Positions 8,045-16,420 are shown, counted from the stretch's first letter. The stretch: 55,366 nt of DNA from Stomatobaculum longum (GCA_000242235.1 JH590861.1:1-55366), one strand, 5' to 3'. Program-made: numbers and translations. Notes: generated by a model not told the origin, from the letters alone.

Positions 8045-10198
8045 ATGGCAATTAAGATTGCACTGGCAGGAAATCCAAACTGCGGTAAGACAACGCTGTT
8101 CAATGACCTGACCGGAAGCACCCAGTACGTCGGTAACTGGCCGGGTGTTACGGTCGAGAAGAAAGAGGGCCGCTTAAAGGGTCACAAGGATGTCATCATC
8201 CAGGACTTACCCGGTATTTATTCGCTGAGCCCGTATACGCTCGAGGAAGTGGTTACCAGAAACTATCTTGTGACGGAGAAGCCGGATGCCATTCTGAATA
8301 TCATCGACGGCACCAATATCGAGCGAAATCTGTATCTCACGACCCAGTTGCTGGAGATCGGTCTTCCGACTGTCATCGCTGTCAACATGATGGATCTCGT
8401 GAAGAAGAACGGCGATGAGCTGAATTTAAAGAAGCTCTCGGAAGAGCTCGGCTGTCCGGTGGTCGAGATGAGTGCACTAAAAGGCGAGTCCACGAAGGAC
8501 GCCGCAGAGTTGTGTCTCAAGCTCGCGGAGGAGCACAGAAAGGGCGCGCTTCCGCACGTCTTCACGGGTTCCGTGGAGCACGCGATCGCGCACATCGAGG
8601 AGTCGATTGAGAGTAAGGTTGATCCGGTCAACCTCCGCTGGTTTGCAATCAAGTTCTTTGAGCGCGACGAGAAGGCAATCGAAAAGGTGCAGCTCGACGC
8701 TGCGACGAAGCAGCACATTGAGCAGCACATCAAGGATTGCGAGAAAGAGATGGATGACGACTCCGAGTCGATTATCACGAACCAGCGCTACGAGTACATT
8801 CAGAAGGTTGTCGCGGACTGTGTGAAGAAAAAGGCAGTCAAAGGTCAGCTCACGACTTCGGATAAGATTGACCATATTGTGACGAACCGTTTCCTGGCAC
8901 TTCCGATTTTTGCCTTCATCATGTGGTTTGTCTACTTCATCTCGGTCACGGCAATCGGTAAGCCGCTCACGGACTGGACGAACGATGTCTTCTTCGGCAA
9001 GATTGTGACGAATGCCGCAAATAACTTCATTGCGACCTTCCACCTCGCAGACTGGCTCCAGAGCCTGCTGGTTGACGGCATCATCGGCGGCGTCGGTACG
9101 GTCCTCGGCTTTGTGCCGCAGATGGTAATTCTGTTCTTCTTCCTGTCCTTCCTCGAGGACTCGGGCTACATGGCGCGTGTCGCGTTCATCATGGACCGCG
9201 TGTTCCGTCGCTTCGGTCTCTCCGGTAAGTCCTTCATCCCGATGCTGGTCGGCACGGGTTGCGGCGTTCCGGCTATCATGGCGTCCAGAACCATTGAGAA
9301 CGAGAAGGACAGACGTATGACCATCATCCTCTCGACCTTCCTGCCCTGCTCGGCGAAGATGGAGATTGTCGCGATGATGGCACTGACTTTCTTTCCGACC
9401 AACCACTTTGTGGCGCCGGGTATGTACTTCCTCGGCCTTGCCATCGTGATTCTCTCCGGTATCGCGCTGAAGAAGATGAATTACTTCGCGGGCGATCCGG
9501 CTCCGTTCGTCATGGAACTCCCGGCTTACCACATGCCGTCCTTCAAGGGTGTCATGATTCACGTCTGGGAGAGAGCAAAGGCCTTCATGATTAAGGCCGG
9601 CACGATTATCTTCATCGTCTGCGTGCTGCTCTGGGTGCTCATGCACTTCAACACCTCGTTCCAGTATGTCGCGGACAATCTGGATGACAGCATTCTGAAG
9701 GTCATCGGTGAGGCAATTGCTGTCATCTTCGCGCCGCTCGGCCTCGGCAACTGGCAGGCTGCAGTCGCGACCGTCAGCGCGGAGCTCGCAAAGGAGCAGG
9801 CGACCGGTACCCTCGGTATACTCGCACATGCGACATCCGACGGCAAGGCGGATGTCTCTGCGGCTATCTTCAACATGTTTGACGGCAGTCAGCTGAAGGG
9901 TCTCACATTCCTGCTTCTCAACATCTTTGACGCACCTTGCCTGGTTGCAATCGCAACTGGGTTCCGTGAGCAGGGGCAGGCGAAGTGGGGCTGGATTACC
10001 TTCGGTTTCCAGATGGGACTCGGCTATTGCCTCTCGCTCTGCGTGTTCCAGCTCGGAACGCTCGCACAGGGCGGAAGCTTTACCTTCTGGACCGCAGTCG
10101 CAGTTCTTCTGGTGCTTGCCGCACTCTACTTCATTTTCCGTCCGGCACCGAAGCACGTGAAGAAGGAAAATGTGAGTGCCGTTCGCGCAAACGCATAA
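8045..10198 (+). CDS. feoB: Ferrous iron transport protein B
   Basis: 717 aa polytopic membrane transporter for Fe(II). The N-terminal G domain has G1 GNPNCGKT at residues 9-16, G3 DLPG near 55, and G4 NMMD near 117. A helical spacer with many charges follows (about 165-270), then the membrane part with two Gate regions: the metal-site motif GTGCGVPAIMASR near 402-414 and a second Gate near 595-640. The C-terminus ends in a basic tail. RBS GGAAAGAAGGGGG precedes the ATG, 19 bases after feoA2. No missing core motif. It is the main iron importer of the locus, under the feo promoter. Confidence 0.98.
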   Translation: MAIKIALAGNPNCGKTTLFNDLTGSTQYVGNWPGVTVEKKEGRLKGHKDVIIQDLPGIYSLSPYTLEEVVTRNYLVTEKPDAILNIIDGTNIERNLYLTTQLLEIGLPTVIAVNMMDLVKKNGDELNLKKLSEELGCPVVEMSALKGESTKDAAELCLKLAEEHRKGALPHVFTGSVEHAIAHIEESIESKVDPVNLRWFAIKFFERDEKAIEKVQLDAATKQHIEQHIKDCEKEMDDDSESIITNQRYEYIQKVVADCVKKKAVKGQLTTSDKIDHIVTNRFLALPIFAFIMWFVYFISVTAIGKPLTDWTNDVFFGKIVTNAANNFIATFHLADWLQSLLVDGIIGGVGTVLGFVPQMVILFFFLSFLEDSGYMARVAFIMDRVFRRFGLSGKSFIPMLVGTGCGVPAIMASRTIENEKDRRMTIILSTFLPCSAKMEIVAMMALTFFPTNHFVAPGMYFLGLAIVILSGIALKKMNYFAGDPAPFVMELPAYHMPSFKGVMIHVWERAKAFMIKAGTIIFIVCVLLWVLMHFNTSFQYVADNLDDSILKVIGEAIAVIFAPLGLGNWQAAVATVSAELAKEQATGTLGILAHATSDGKADVSAAIFNMFDGSQLKGLTFLLLNIFDAPCLVAIATGFREQGQAKWGWITFGFQMGLGYCLSLCVFQLGTLAQGGSFTFWTAVAVLLVLAALYFIFRPAPKHVKKENVSAVRANA

Positions 10199-10306
10199 AG
10201 TCAAATGTAACGTACGCTGACCGATCTCTGCCGTCTCCTTGGAGAGCAGCAGAGAAGCGGCGGTGAAGATTCATTTCTATTCCGTCAGGAAAGGAGGAAA
10301 ATTACA

Positions 10307-10525
10307 ATGAATCCGGCAAGTATTATTGTATTTCTGATTTTGCTTGGCTTAATCGGCCTTGCGGTTCGCTATTGCATGCGCCACGGTTCCTGTGACGCCT
10401 GCAGCGGTTCCTGCGGCAGCGGTCACGACAGCGGCCATCACTGCGCGCCGACAGGTTGCTCGAGCTGCTCTCACCTCGAAGAGGAGAAGGCGGCCGTACC
10501 GGAGCGCTTCCGTCTGAAGAAGTGA
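10307..10525 (+). CDS. FeoB-associated Cys-rich membrane protein
   Basis: 72 aa. One membrane segment (residues 4-20, SIIVFLILLGLIGLAV) is followed by a Cys/His-rich cytosolic stretch, CMRHGSCDACSGSCGSG and HHCAPTGCSSC, with eight Cys and several His residues, then a charged tail. This is the pattern of the small FeoB-associated Cys-rich proteins found after feoB in Firmicutes, thought to help deliver or hold Fe(II) at the transporter. A good AAAGGAGG site precedes the ATG. It lies 108 bases after feoB with no terminator between, so probably the same operon. Confidence 0.88.
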   Translation: MNPASIIVFLILLGLIGLAVRYCMRHGSCDACSGSCGSGHDSGHHCAPTGCSSCSHLEEEKAAVPERFRLKK

Positions 10526-10559
10526 GCAATGTTTCATCTGTAAGTTAGGAGGTAGGACT

Positions 10560-10817
10560 ATGGTCAAAAATATCATTCGGATTGACGGCATGGCCTGCAG
10601 CATGTGCGAGGCGCATGTGAGCGATGCGATTCGGAAGCAGTTTCCGGATGCCAAGAAGGTGAGTGCATCCCACGGGAAGAAGGAGGCGAGTTTCGTCACC
10701 GAGGAACCCGCGGATGAGGCAACCGTCAAAAAGATGATCGATGAAACCGGCTACCACTACGAGGGTTTCTGCACGGAGCCCTACGAGAAAAAGGGATTCT
10801 TTGGTCTCTTCGGTTGA
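10560..10817 (+). CDS. Heavy-metal-associated (HMA) domain protein
   Basis: 85 aa ferredoxin-like HMA domain, the fold of copper chaperones such as CopZ. The metal site is GMACSMCEAHV at residues 10-20 (CxxC), close to the usual GMxCxxC. A short aromatic tail (EKKGFFGLFG) follows the domain. GGAGGTAGG precedes the ATG. It lies 34 bases after the Cys-rich FeoB partner and directly before a strong terminator, so it is the last gene of the feo operon. A CxxC thiol protein ending an iron operon may guard against other metals or pass metal on; this is inference. Confidence 0.9.
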   Translation: MVKNIIRIDGMACSMCEAHVSDAIRKQFPDAKKVSASHGKKEASFVTEEPADEATVKKMIDETGYHYEGFCTEPYEKKGFFGLFG

Positions 10818-10830
10818 AACAAGAAAAGAA

Positions 10831-10865
10831 AAGCGCCCGCCCGGGTTATCGGGCGGGCGCTTTTT
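10831..10865 (+). terminator. Rho-independent terminator of the feo operon
   Basis: 12-bp stem AAGCGCCCGCCC / GGGCGGGCGCTT with an eight-base loop and a T-run. Confidence 0.95.
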
Positions 10866-10907
10866 ACTATACTGCATCAAAATCACAAATCGCGTTATAG
10901 AGTTATA

Positions 10908-10923
10908 GGACAAAAAGAGTTGG
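10908..10923 (+). repeat. Left terminal inverted repeat
   Basis: GGACAAAAAGAGTTGG, exact reverse complement of 11122-11137. Confidence 0.8.
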
Positions 10924-11006
10924 TAAAAAGCGCTTCGAATCCTTGATACACAAGGCTTTTCTCTGCTTATATCTTTCTTGAAACAGTATGTTTGGAGGAA
11001 AACGTC

Positions 11007-11168
11007 ATGAAGCATGCGATCTGTTCTTTTTGTGGTGGGCCTTGTATGAAATACGGGAAGAATAAGTTCGGAACCCAACGGTGGCGCTGCAATGCCTGCG
11101 CAAGGATGCGTACACCCGAATCCAACTCTTTTTGTCCGCTTAGCCTGGCTTGTAGGAAAACATCATGA
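11007..11168 (+). pseudogene. Truncated transposase, zinc-ribbon N-terminus only
   Basis: 53 codons from ATG 11007 with TTTGGAGG upstream. The protein begins MKHAICSFCGGPCMKYGKN and continues with a GTQRWRCNAC motif, a four-Cys zinc ribbon of the type that opens the transposases of IS256/IS1249-like and other families (CxxCG, then G-K, then QRWRCxxC). No catalytic domain follows: the frame passes through the right inverted repeat and stops at 11168, outside the element. It cannot be an active transposase. It could be expressed as a small DNA-binding peptide, but decay is the simpler reading. Confidence 0.65.
11122..11137 (-). repeat. Right terminal inverted repeat
   Basis: CCAACTCTTTTTGTCC on the plus strand, exact reverse complement of the left repeat at 10908-10923. 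Confidence 0.8.
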
Positions 11169-11257
11169 ATAGGAAAGCAGAGGCAGCGGTGGATTCCCGC
11201 GCGTGGAAAAGTCCTACGAAATTTGTTACACTGGAAAGAAAGAGCGGAGGTGTTGTC

Positions 11258-11842
11258 ATGTCAGAAAAAAAAGAACTGCGGAAGCGCTGTATCGAGAAGA
11301 TGAATGCGCTGCCGCAGGACTATTGCCGCGAGGCGGACGGGAAAATCTTTTCGGCTGTTCTCGGCCTGCCCGAATACAGAAACGCAAAAACAGTTTTTTG
11401 CTTTGTCGGCATGCAGGCGGAGATTCAGACAGCTAGCTTGATTGAGGAGATGCTCCGCGCGGGCAAGCAGGTCGCCGTGCCGCGCTGTGCGGGCAAGGGC
11501 GTGATGCACGCCCATGTAATCCGCAGTCTCGCGGAACTGCGCCCGGGAACCATGGGCATCCTTGAGCCCTCGGCGGAGGCGCCGGTGCTATCGCCGGAAG
11601 AGCTGGATCTGATTCTCCTCCCCTGCGTGAGTGCGAGCCGGTCGGGCGAACGCCTCGGTTACGGCGGCGGTTTTTACGACCGCTATCTGCCGAAGACAAA
11701 GGCCTTTCGCGCGCTCTTGATTCGGGAGCGCCTGCTCTCCGACGACATCCCGCGCGAAGCACATGACCAGCCGGTGGACGCTGTTATCACCGAGGCCGGG
11801 ATTTTCCGGAGAACTCAGAGCGAGAACGAGGGCGTGTCCTGA
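11258..11842 (+). CDS. 5-formyltetrahydrofolate cyclo-ligase
   Basis: 194 aa ATP-dependent enzyme converting 5-formyl-THF to 5,10-methenyl-THF, which recycles stored folate in the cytoplasm. The family signature is LGYGGGFYDRYLP near residues 128-140, preceded by LDLILLPCVSAS; the N-terminal KKELRKRC basic helix is also typical. The start is ATG 11258 with GCGGAGG upstream. The frame stays open to 11165, but that extension overlaps the transposase remnant. Its 3' end overlaps the convergent gene at 11815 by 28 bases. Length is normal for the family. Confidence 0.95.
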   Translation: MSEKKELRKRCIEKMNALPQDYCREADGKIFSAVLGLPEYRNAKTVFCFVGMQAEIQTASLIEEMLRAGKQVAVPRCAGKGVMHAHVIRSLAELRPGTMGILEPSAEAPVLSPEELDLILLPCVSASRSGERLGYGGGFYDRYLPKTKAFRALLIRERLLSDDIPREAHDQPVDAVITEAGIFRRTQSENEGVS

Positions 11843-12576
11843 ATGGAGCGGAAATAGGTCTCCGCTTTGCAAAGATTCTCCTCGCTGCCACTTAGCTGTA
11901 AGAGCACACTGCCTTCCGCGCCGAGGACGCCGCCGGCTGCGAGCAGAGTTGCATGGAGGGAAAAGAGATCCCGGACGGCGTCGAGCTCGGTGTAAATGTC
12001 GCCGCAGCTTTCCATAAGGCGGAGGCCCTTCTGTCCGCTCCGGTTTGCGAGGCGCGCCAGTTCGGAGATGGGGCGCTCCACGCGCTTCTCAAGGCCGACC
12101 GGATGAATGAGGCGGGTGCGACGTCCGACTGCGACACTTGTAATCGGGATGATGGTGCCGCCGACCGGGCTTGCAATCAGGATACCGGCGGTGCGGCTCT
12201 CGAGGTGAATCGCATTGGCGCCTTTCAGGATGATGTCGTCCGGGCCGAGGGTATCTACCACATCAAAGATGGTCTTGCCCTCGAGGCGCTGACCTTCTTT
12301 GACGATGAAGTCCGCCGTCTGCGGGGGGGTGGGATTCGAGACCTGTTCATTGCCGCGCTGCAGGCCGCGGTGAAAGCCCTTCGGCGAGAAGGGAAGCGAG
12401 AGAGCCGCCGCAATCGCCGCAGCGACCTGTGCGTTGGTGCTGCCGAGAATTACAACGAGGCAGTGGTGCTTTGCGGCTTCGAGGATTGCGGGATCGGCCG
12501 CGAGGGCATCGCCGAGCAGGCGTTTGCCCATGGCGACCGTGAGGAGAACCTGTCTGCCGGAATCGGTATTTGTCAT
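11815..12576 (-). CDS. Conserved protein of unknown function
   Basis: 253 aa from ATG 12576, chosen because AAAGGAGTG lies just upstream on the minus strand. I do not recognise the family. Visible features: a Gly/Lys pattern VAMGKRLLGDALA near the start, two alpha/beta-looking halves, a central DDIILKGANAIHLES segment, and a Gly-rich GGTIIPITSVAVGRR block followed by IHPVGLEKRV. No signal peptide or membrane segment is clear, although an Ala/Gly-rich helix (ATLLAAGGVLGAEG) lies near the C-terminus. It is convergent with and overlaps the folate cyclo-ligase gene by 28 bases, and is divergent from the 101-aa gene at 12630. It is probably a soluble enzyme or ligand-binding protein. Confidence 0.8.
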   Translation of the reverse strand: MTNTDSGRQVLLTVAMGKRLLGDALAADPAILEAAKHHCLVVILGSTNAQVAAAIAAALSLPFSPKGFHRGLQRGNEQVSNPTPPQTADFIVKEGQRLEGKTIFDVVDTLGPDDIILKGANAIHLESRTAGILIASPVGGTIIPITSVAVGRRTRLIHPVGLEKRVERPISELARLANRSGQKGLRLMESCGDIYTELDAVRDLFSLHATLLAAGGVLGAEGSVLLQLSGSEENLCKAETYFRSIQDTPSFSL

Positions 12577-12602
12577 AGGGAACACTCCTTTCTGTTTTTT
12601 AG

Positions 12603-12611
12603 AGTATAGCA
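12603..12611 (-). promoter_or_regulatory. Extended -10 of the minus-strand unknown gene
   Basis: On the minus strand TGCTATACT, 27 bases before the start at 12576. No good -35 is seen at 17 bases, as expected of an extended -10 promoter. Confidence 0.5.
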
Positions 12612-12629
12612 TGTTTTTTAGGAGGGCGT

Positions 12630-12935
12630 ATGCAGCTTGACCACAGTCTCTTTTACCATCTGGACCACTACGAGTACGGTGAGGCCTATTACGGCAGTTA
12701 CCAGTCGGTTTACTACCGCCTCGGCATCGAGCCGCTCGAGAATGTGCACTGGACGCCTGTCGATAAGAGAGCGCCCCACACGCTCCGCGCCTATGTCTGG
12801 GAGGGGCCGTATTCCTACCATGACACGGAAGAAGAGAAGCGGTATCGGGACTTTCCGTACAGTGCGGAGGGACTTGAAGAGGCCATCACCTGGATTGAAG
12901 AGCAGTGTGACAACGCAAAACCGCTCCGGCTGTAA
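12630..12935 (+). CDS. Small conserved hypothetical protein
   Basis: 101 aa, acidic and unusually rich in Tyr, His and Glu (LFYHLDHYEYGEAYYGSYQ near the start). No signal or membrane segment; the C-terminal half predicts a helix (GLEEAITWIEEQC). Family not recognised. A strong AGGAGGGCG site precedes the ATG. Its stop codon lies inside the loop of the terminator at 12917. Divergent from the unknown gene at 12576 with 53 bases between, so the two may share regulation. Real rather than chance, judging by the ribosome-binding site, codon use and tightly placed terminator. Confidence 0.75.
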   Translation: MQLDHSLFYHLDHYEYGEAYYGSYQSVYYRLGIEPLENVHWTPVDKRAPHTLRAYVWEGPYSYHDTEEEKRYRDFPYSAEGLEEAITWIEEQCDNAKPLRL

Positions 12936-12950
12936 GCCGGAGCGGTTTTT
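12917..12950. terminator. Bidirectional terminator between convergent genes
   Basis: 14-bp stem AAAACCGCTCCGGC / GCCGGAGCGGTTTT with a five-base loop that contains the TAA stop of the upstream gene; A-run on one side and T-run on the other, so it also serves the minus-strand ABC operon. Confidence 0.92.
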
Positions 12951-12968
12951 TGCTGTGCTGAGTTGCGT

Positions 12969-14390
12969 TTATTCGTTTCGCATTGCCGCGAGCGGACTTA
13001 AGCGCATTGCGCGCTTTGCCGGGAGGTAACCGGCGGCCGCGCCGATGAAAATCGCAAAGACAATCGCAAAGAGCGCAAGCCAGGGTGGGATGTAGGAGAT
13101 GGATCCGCCTTCCGCATTCTGGTAGAAGACGGAGAGCTGCTCGTTGCCGCCCTGTGCCGCGAGAAAGTTGATGAGCAGCGAAATCAGGAGACTCAGGACG
13201 GTGCCGATGATGCCGCCCATCAGGCCGATGAAACCCGATTCGACGAGGAAGAGGTCGCGGATGTTGGTCATCTCGCAGCCGAGAACCTTCATGACGCCGA
13301 TTTCCCGCGTTCTCTCGTAGATGGACATCATCATTGTATTGATGATGCCGATGGCCGCGACGAGAAGCGAGACCGCACCGATGCCGCCGAGCACGGCCTG
13401 GACCATGCCGGTGAACTGCTTGGACTGCTCGAGCCACTCCATATTGGAGTCCGCCTGATAGCCGAGCTCCGCGATTTTTTTCTGCACTTCGGAGACGTGA
13501 TTCATGTCGTCCACAAAGACATAAGCCTGTGAATAGACATAGTAGTCGACCGGCTTGCCTTTTTTGTTGAGCTTCGGCTCCGGCACCAGATACTTCCGGT
13601 AGCGCTGTTTTAAAAAGTTTTTCAGCGTGTCAATGTCGCAGTAGATCGAATAGCTGTAACTGTTATAGCCGCTGCTGCCGCCGTCCAGAATGCCTGCCGT
13701 GTCCAGAATGTACTTCTTCTGGGGCTTATCGGAGGTCTCGGTTGCGACCGAGGCCGGCGCGGCCGCGGCGGAAGCGCCGCCGCCGGAAGTGCCGCTGTCG
13801 CTGCTGTTATTCTTCGGCGCGGGTTTATAGCCCTCGGGAAAGATGTAAAAGATGGTGTCTTTCAGCGGGTCAATGTGCACATCGCCGCCGTTGCCGCCGC
13901 CGAAGTTTGCCGAGCTGTTTTTGGAGACTTTGTAAAAGTTATCCTGAAAATGGTTGCCGTAGAGCAGGCTCAGGGTATCCGTGTTTGCGGGCGGCAGAGT
14001 TCCGGATTTTAAGGGCAGTTCCTTCAAGAAATGCTGGGAGACACCGGTCAGGGACAAGTATCCCTCGTAGGGGCCGCATTTCGCTGTCACGGATGCGTCC
14101 AGCTGCGGGCTCACATCGTCCACATGTGCGAGCTGTTTCAGCTGCTTGATGGTGTCATCGGTAATCTCGGTCTCGTTGCCCTTCTGGTTAAAGGAGTAGA
14201 CGGTAATTGTCTTCATCGAGCCCGCGGACTCATAGAGCTGTCTCGTCTGGCGGCTCATACCGAGGCCGAGGCTCATCATCACGAGAATCGAGGAGGTGCC
14301 GATGATGACGCCGAGCACTGTCAAAACCGTTCTTGTCTTTCGCCGGAAGAGGTTCCGGAGGGCGAGCGAGAGAAGATCTCCGAACTTCAT
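12969..14390 (-). CDS. MacB/FtsX-type ABC transporter permease
   Basis: 473 aa. A basic cytosolic start (LRNLFRRKTRTVLTVLGVIIG) runs into the first membrane segment at about residues 20-40, then a large extracellular domain (about 45-340), then three more membrane segments: the usual MacB layout. The outer domain holds a Ser/Gly/Ala-rich loop near residues 195-225. The C-terminal block GVMKVLGCEMTNIRDLFL matches the FtsX family coupling region. The start overlaps the stop of the upstream gene (ATGA), with GGAGGC just before it. Last gene of the ATPase / anchored protein / permease operon. Such permeases act mechanically on extracytoplasmic partners rather than moving substrate through the membrane. 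Confidence 0.93.
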   Translation of the reverse strand: MKFGDLLSLALRNLFRRKTRTVLTVLGVIIGTSSILVMMSLGLGMSRQTRQLYESAGSMKTITVYSFNQKGNETEITDDTIKQLKQLAHVDDVSPQLDASVTAKCGPYEGYLSLTGVSQHFLKELPLKSGTLPPANTDTLSLLYGNHFQDNFYKVSKNSSANFGGGNGGDVHIDPLKDTIFYIFPEGYKPAPKNNSSDSGTSGGGASAAAAPASVATETSDKPQKKYILDTAGILDGGSSGYNSYSYSIYCDIDTLKNFLKQRYRKYLVPEPKLNKKGKPVDYYVYSQAYVFVDDMNHVSEVQKKIAELGYQADSNMEWLEQSKQFTGMVQAVLGGIGAVSLLVAAIGIINTMMMSIYERTREIGVMKVLGCEMTNIRDLFLVESGFIGLMGGIIGTVLSLLISLLINFLAAQGGNEQLSVFYQNAEGGSISYIPPWLALFAIVFAIFIGAAAGYLPAKRAMRLSPLAAMRNE

Positions 14391-16420
14391 GCCGCATCGC
14401 CTCCGTCAGCCTTCTTCTTGCGGAATTTGCGGACGCCGACGCCCGCAGCGATTGCGGCGACCGGAATCAGAAGCAGCGGGAGCGGAGACGGCTTTTTGAC
14501 CGGTTTCTTTTCCGTGTCGGTATCGGTAGCCGGGACATCGGGGGCAGGCTCGGTGACGGCGAGCGTGAGTTTCTGTTCCTCCTTGGTCACATTGCCGTTT
14601 ACATCCTCATACTGAATGGTCATCGTGATATTGTCTTCGTCGCTGCTCGCCTTCACGCCGCCAAGCATCGCATCGACGCTGCCGCTGTCACCGGACTTGA
14701 TATTGCCGAGGTAGGCGCTGGTTTTCTTGATGGCATCGCCCTCAAAGTTCACCTGAACATTGTAGAGCATCACGCGGCCGGTATTGTTCAGGTTGAACAT
14801 CACGTTGCTCTCTTTGCCGACCTCAATGCTGTCGGGCGAGAGTTCCGGCGTGGAAATCGAATAGCGCGCCACCTGGAAGACCGGAATATCGAGAGTCAGC
14901 TTATCCTCGGCGTTCTTAAACGCAGGGGAGTCAAACTTTTCGTTCAGCGTGATGGTATAGGAACGCGGATCCACGCCCGCGGAGGCCTCGAGGTTCAGTC
15001 TGAGTTCCTTTGCCTCCCCTGCTTTCAGGCTGTTAATCACAAAGGAATTGGAGCCCGCCTCGGTCGAAAAGACCGAGGAATTGTCCACTTTCTCGGACTC
15101 TGCGGAGAGCAAAATATTGCTTGCGGGAATATCTCCGGAAGCGTTTTTCACGCTGAGAACCAGAGTGAAGGGCTGACCGGCAAAGACTTTTTCGGGTTCC
15201 GTGCGATATCCGTCCAGGATGATGCGGGCTTTCTGGCGGTCGTTTGGGTTGAAGTCGCCCTGCTTGTTGTCCGCCGCCGGCGGCTGTTCGACCATGGAAG
15301 GATTGTTGATGCGGACATAGCTCACATAGGTCTCCTGATAAGAGACGGTCGCATCCGGCGTGAGCTTATAACTCACGGTGTAGCTGAGCGGGTAGTAGCC
15401 GTTCGCCGCATTCTGCATAATCGCCATCGAGTAGTCGGCGCTCAATACCTCATCCGGCTGGGCGGTCTCGAAGTTCCGGTCGTAGTTCGCGTCGTTCAGA
15501 TTGAACGGAAAACCGGTTGCGGCCTGGGACTTGTTCTGCACGGTCGCCTGCAGCGAAGCGCCGTCTGCGAGCGCGGTGTTCATGTGTACCTGAATGCGGT
15601 ACAGCGGCACCTTGCGCTGGTTCCGGAACTTTAAGCTGTAGTTCATGACGCCGGGCGCGGTGCCGACCGGGGTCTCCTGACCCTCGCCGAGCGCAAAGCT
15701 CTTGTCGCCGGTTGCGGTCGAGGGATTTGCAACTTCGCCCGAAGCCTTGATGTAGACATTGATGAATTCAACCTGCATGGGGCCGCGGAAATCCGCGGTG
15801 TTGCTGCCGGGAAGCGCATAGTAGAACGCAATCGGGACGCCGTAGTAGCCTTCTTTTGCGTCGGCGCGCACGGTGACATGCAAGGTCACAGTCTTATACT
15901 CGCCGGCTTTCAGCGAGGCAAAACGGTTTTCTTCGGTGAAGGTCGTCGCATTGATTTCAAAGGGATAGTTGCCGCCGTCCACGGTGAAAGCCGAATTGCC
16001 GCCGTAGGCCTTGTCGATGCCGGATTTCTGACCGGCTCTCCAGGCGTCGTAGAGCTCGCTCTCATCGTCTTTGTCGTAGGGATTCTTCTGGTCCGTCGTG
16101 TTCTGATCCGGGGTCTTGTCCTGTTTTAGATAGTTCTGGTCGTTCGAGAGGCGGACAATGACATTCTGAATCTCGGCGGTCTTCGGGTTCTTCATGCCGT
16201 TTGTATTGTTATAGCCGACGCGGAAACTCAAATTCATGTCCTGACCGGGATAACCGACCTGCAGTTCGTTGGCGTCGTGCACAAAGGTGTTGAGATTGGT
16301 GTTGACATAGGAGGCCTGTGCCGTGTGAGGCGGCAACAGGAAAAAGAGTAACAGCGAGAGCGTTACCTCCAGCGCCAGGACGCGGAGCAGGAGAGATGTT
16401 TTTTGAAGTTTAGTCTGCAT
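14387..16420 (-). CDS. Secreted, membrane-anchored beta-sandwich protein (COG1361/CARDB-like)
   Basis: 677 aa. Signal peptide at residues 1-37 (hydrophobic core LLLFFLLPP, cleavage after AQA), then a long extracellular region with repeated beta-sandwich segments of the NEW3/CARDB/S-layer type, e.g. TPELSPDSIEVGKESNVMF near 530 and the EPEKVFAGQPFTLVLSVKN block near 407. A C-terminal membrane segment (about 650-667, LPLLLIPVAAIAAGVGV) precedes a basic KKK tail. So the bulk lies outside the cell, held by one helix. It overlaps the ATPase gene upstream by 11 bases and the permease downstream by 4, so all three are made together. It most likely partners the permease in place of a MacA-type adaptor; substrate unknown. 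Confidence 0.85.
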   Translation of the reverse strand: MQTKLQKTSLLLRVLALEVTLSLLLFFLLPPHTAQASYVNTNLNTFVHDANELQVGYPGQDMNLSFRVGYNNTNGMKNPKTAEIQNVIVRLSNDQNYLKQDKTPDQNTTDQKNPYDKDDESELYDAWRAGQKSGIDKAYGGNSAFTVDGGNYPFEINATTFTEENRFASLKAGEYKTVTLHVTVRADAKEGYYGVPIAFYYALPGSNTADFRGPMQVEFINVYIKASGEVANPSTATGDKSFALGEGQETPVGTAPGVMNYSLKFRNQRKVPLYRIQVHMNTALADGASLQATVQNKSQAATGFPFNLNDANYDRNFETAQPDEVLSADYSMAIMQNAANGYYPLSYTVSYKLTPDATVSYQETYVSYVRINNPSMVEQPPAADNKQGDFNPNDRQKARIILDGYRTEPEKVFAGQPFTLVLSVKNASGDIPASNILLSAESEKVDNSSVFSTEAGSNSFVINSLKAGEAKELRLNLEASAGVDPRSYTITLNEKFDSPAFKNAEDKLTLDIPVFQVARYSISTPELSPDSIEVGKESNVMFNLNNTGRVMLYNVQVNFEGDAIKKTSAYLGNIKSGDSGSVDAMLGGVKASSDEDNITMTIQYEDVNGNVTKEEQKLTLAVTEPAPDVPATDTDTEKKPVKKPSPLPLLLIPVAAIAAGVGVRKFRKKKADGGDAA

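Larger units (their letters stand above)
10908..11137 (+). mobile_element. MITE-like internally deleted insertion element with perfect 16-bp terminal inverted repeats
   Basis: 230 bases bounded by GGACAAAAAGAGTTGG (10908-10923) and its exact reverse complement (11122-11137). Inside is a good ribosome-binding site and the first part of a transposase-like zinc-ribbon protein, which then reads straight through the right repeat. This fits an insertion sequence that lost nearly all of its transposase gene. No obvious target-site duplication flanks the repeats, so the true ends could lie a few bases out. It is AT-richer than its surroundings. Confidence 0.7.

Noticed and set aside
8477-10204. 575-codon minus-strand frame antisense to feoB
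   Set aside because: Same artefact; feoB on the plus strand has all its motifs.
10890-11160. Target-site duplication flanking the inverted-repeat element
   Set aside because: Bases just outside the two repeats do not match over a usable length, so the duplication could not be claimed.
14333-15634. 433-codon plus-strand frame across the permease/anchored-protein genes
   Set aside because: The minus-strand genes are motif-supported and overlap as an operon; the plus-strand frame has neither motif nor initiation site.
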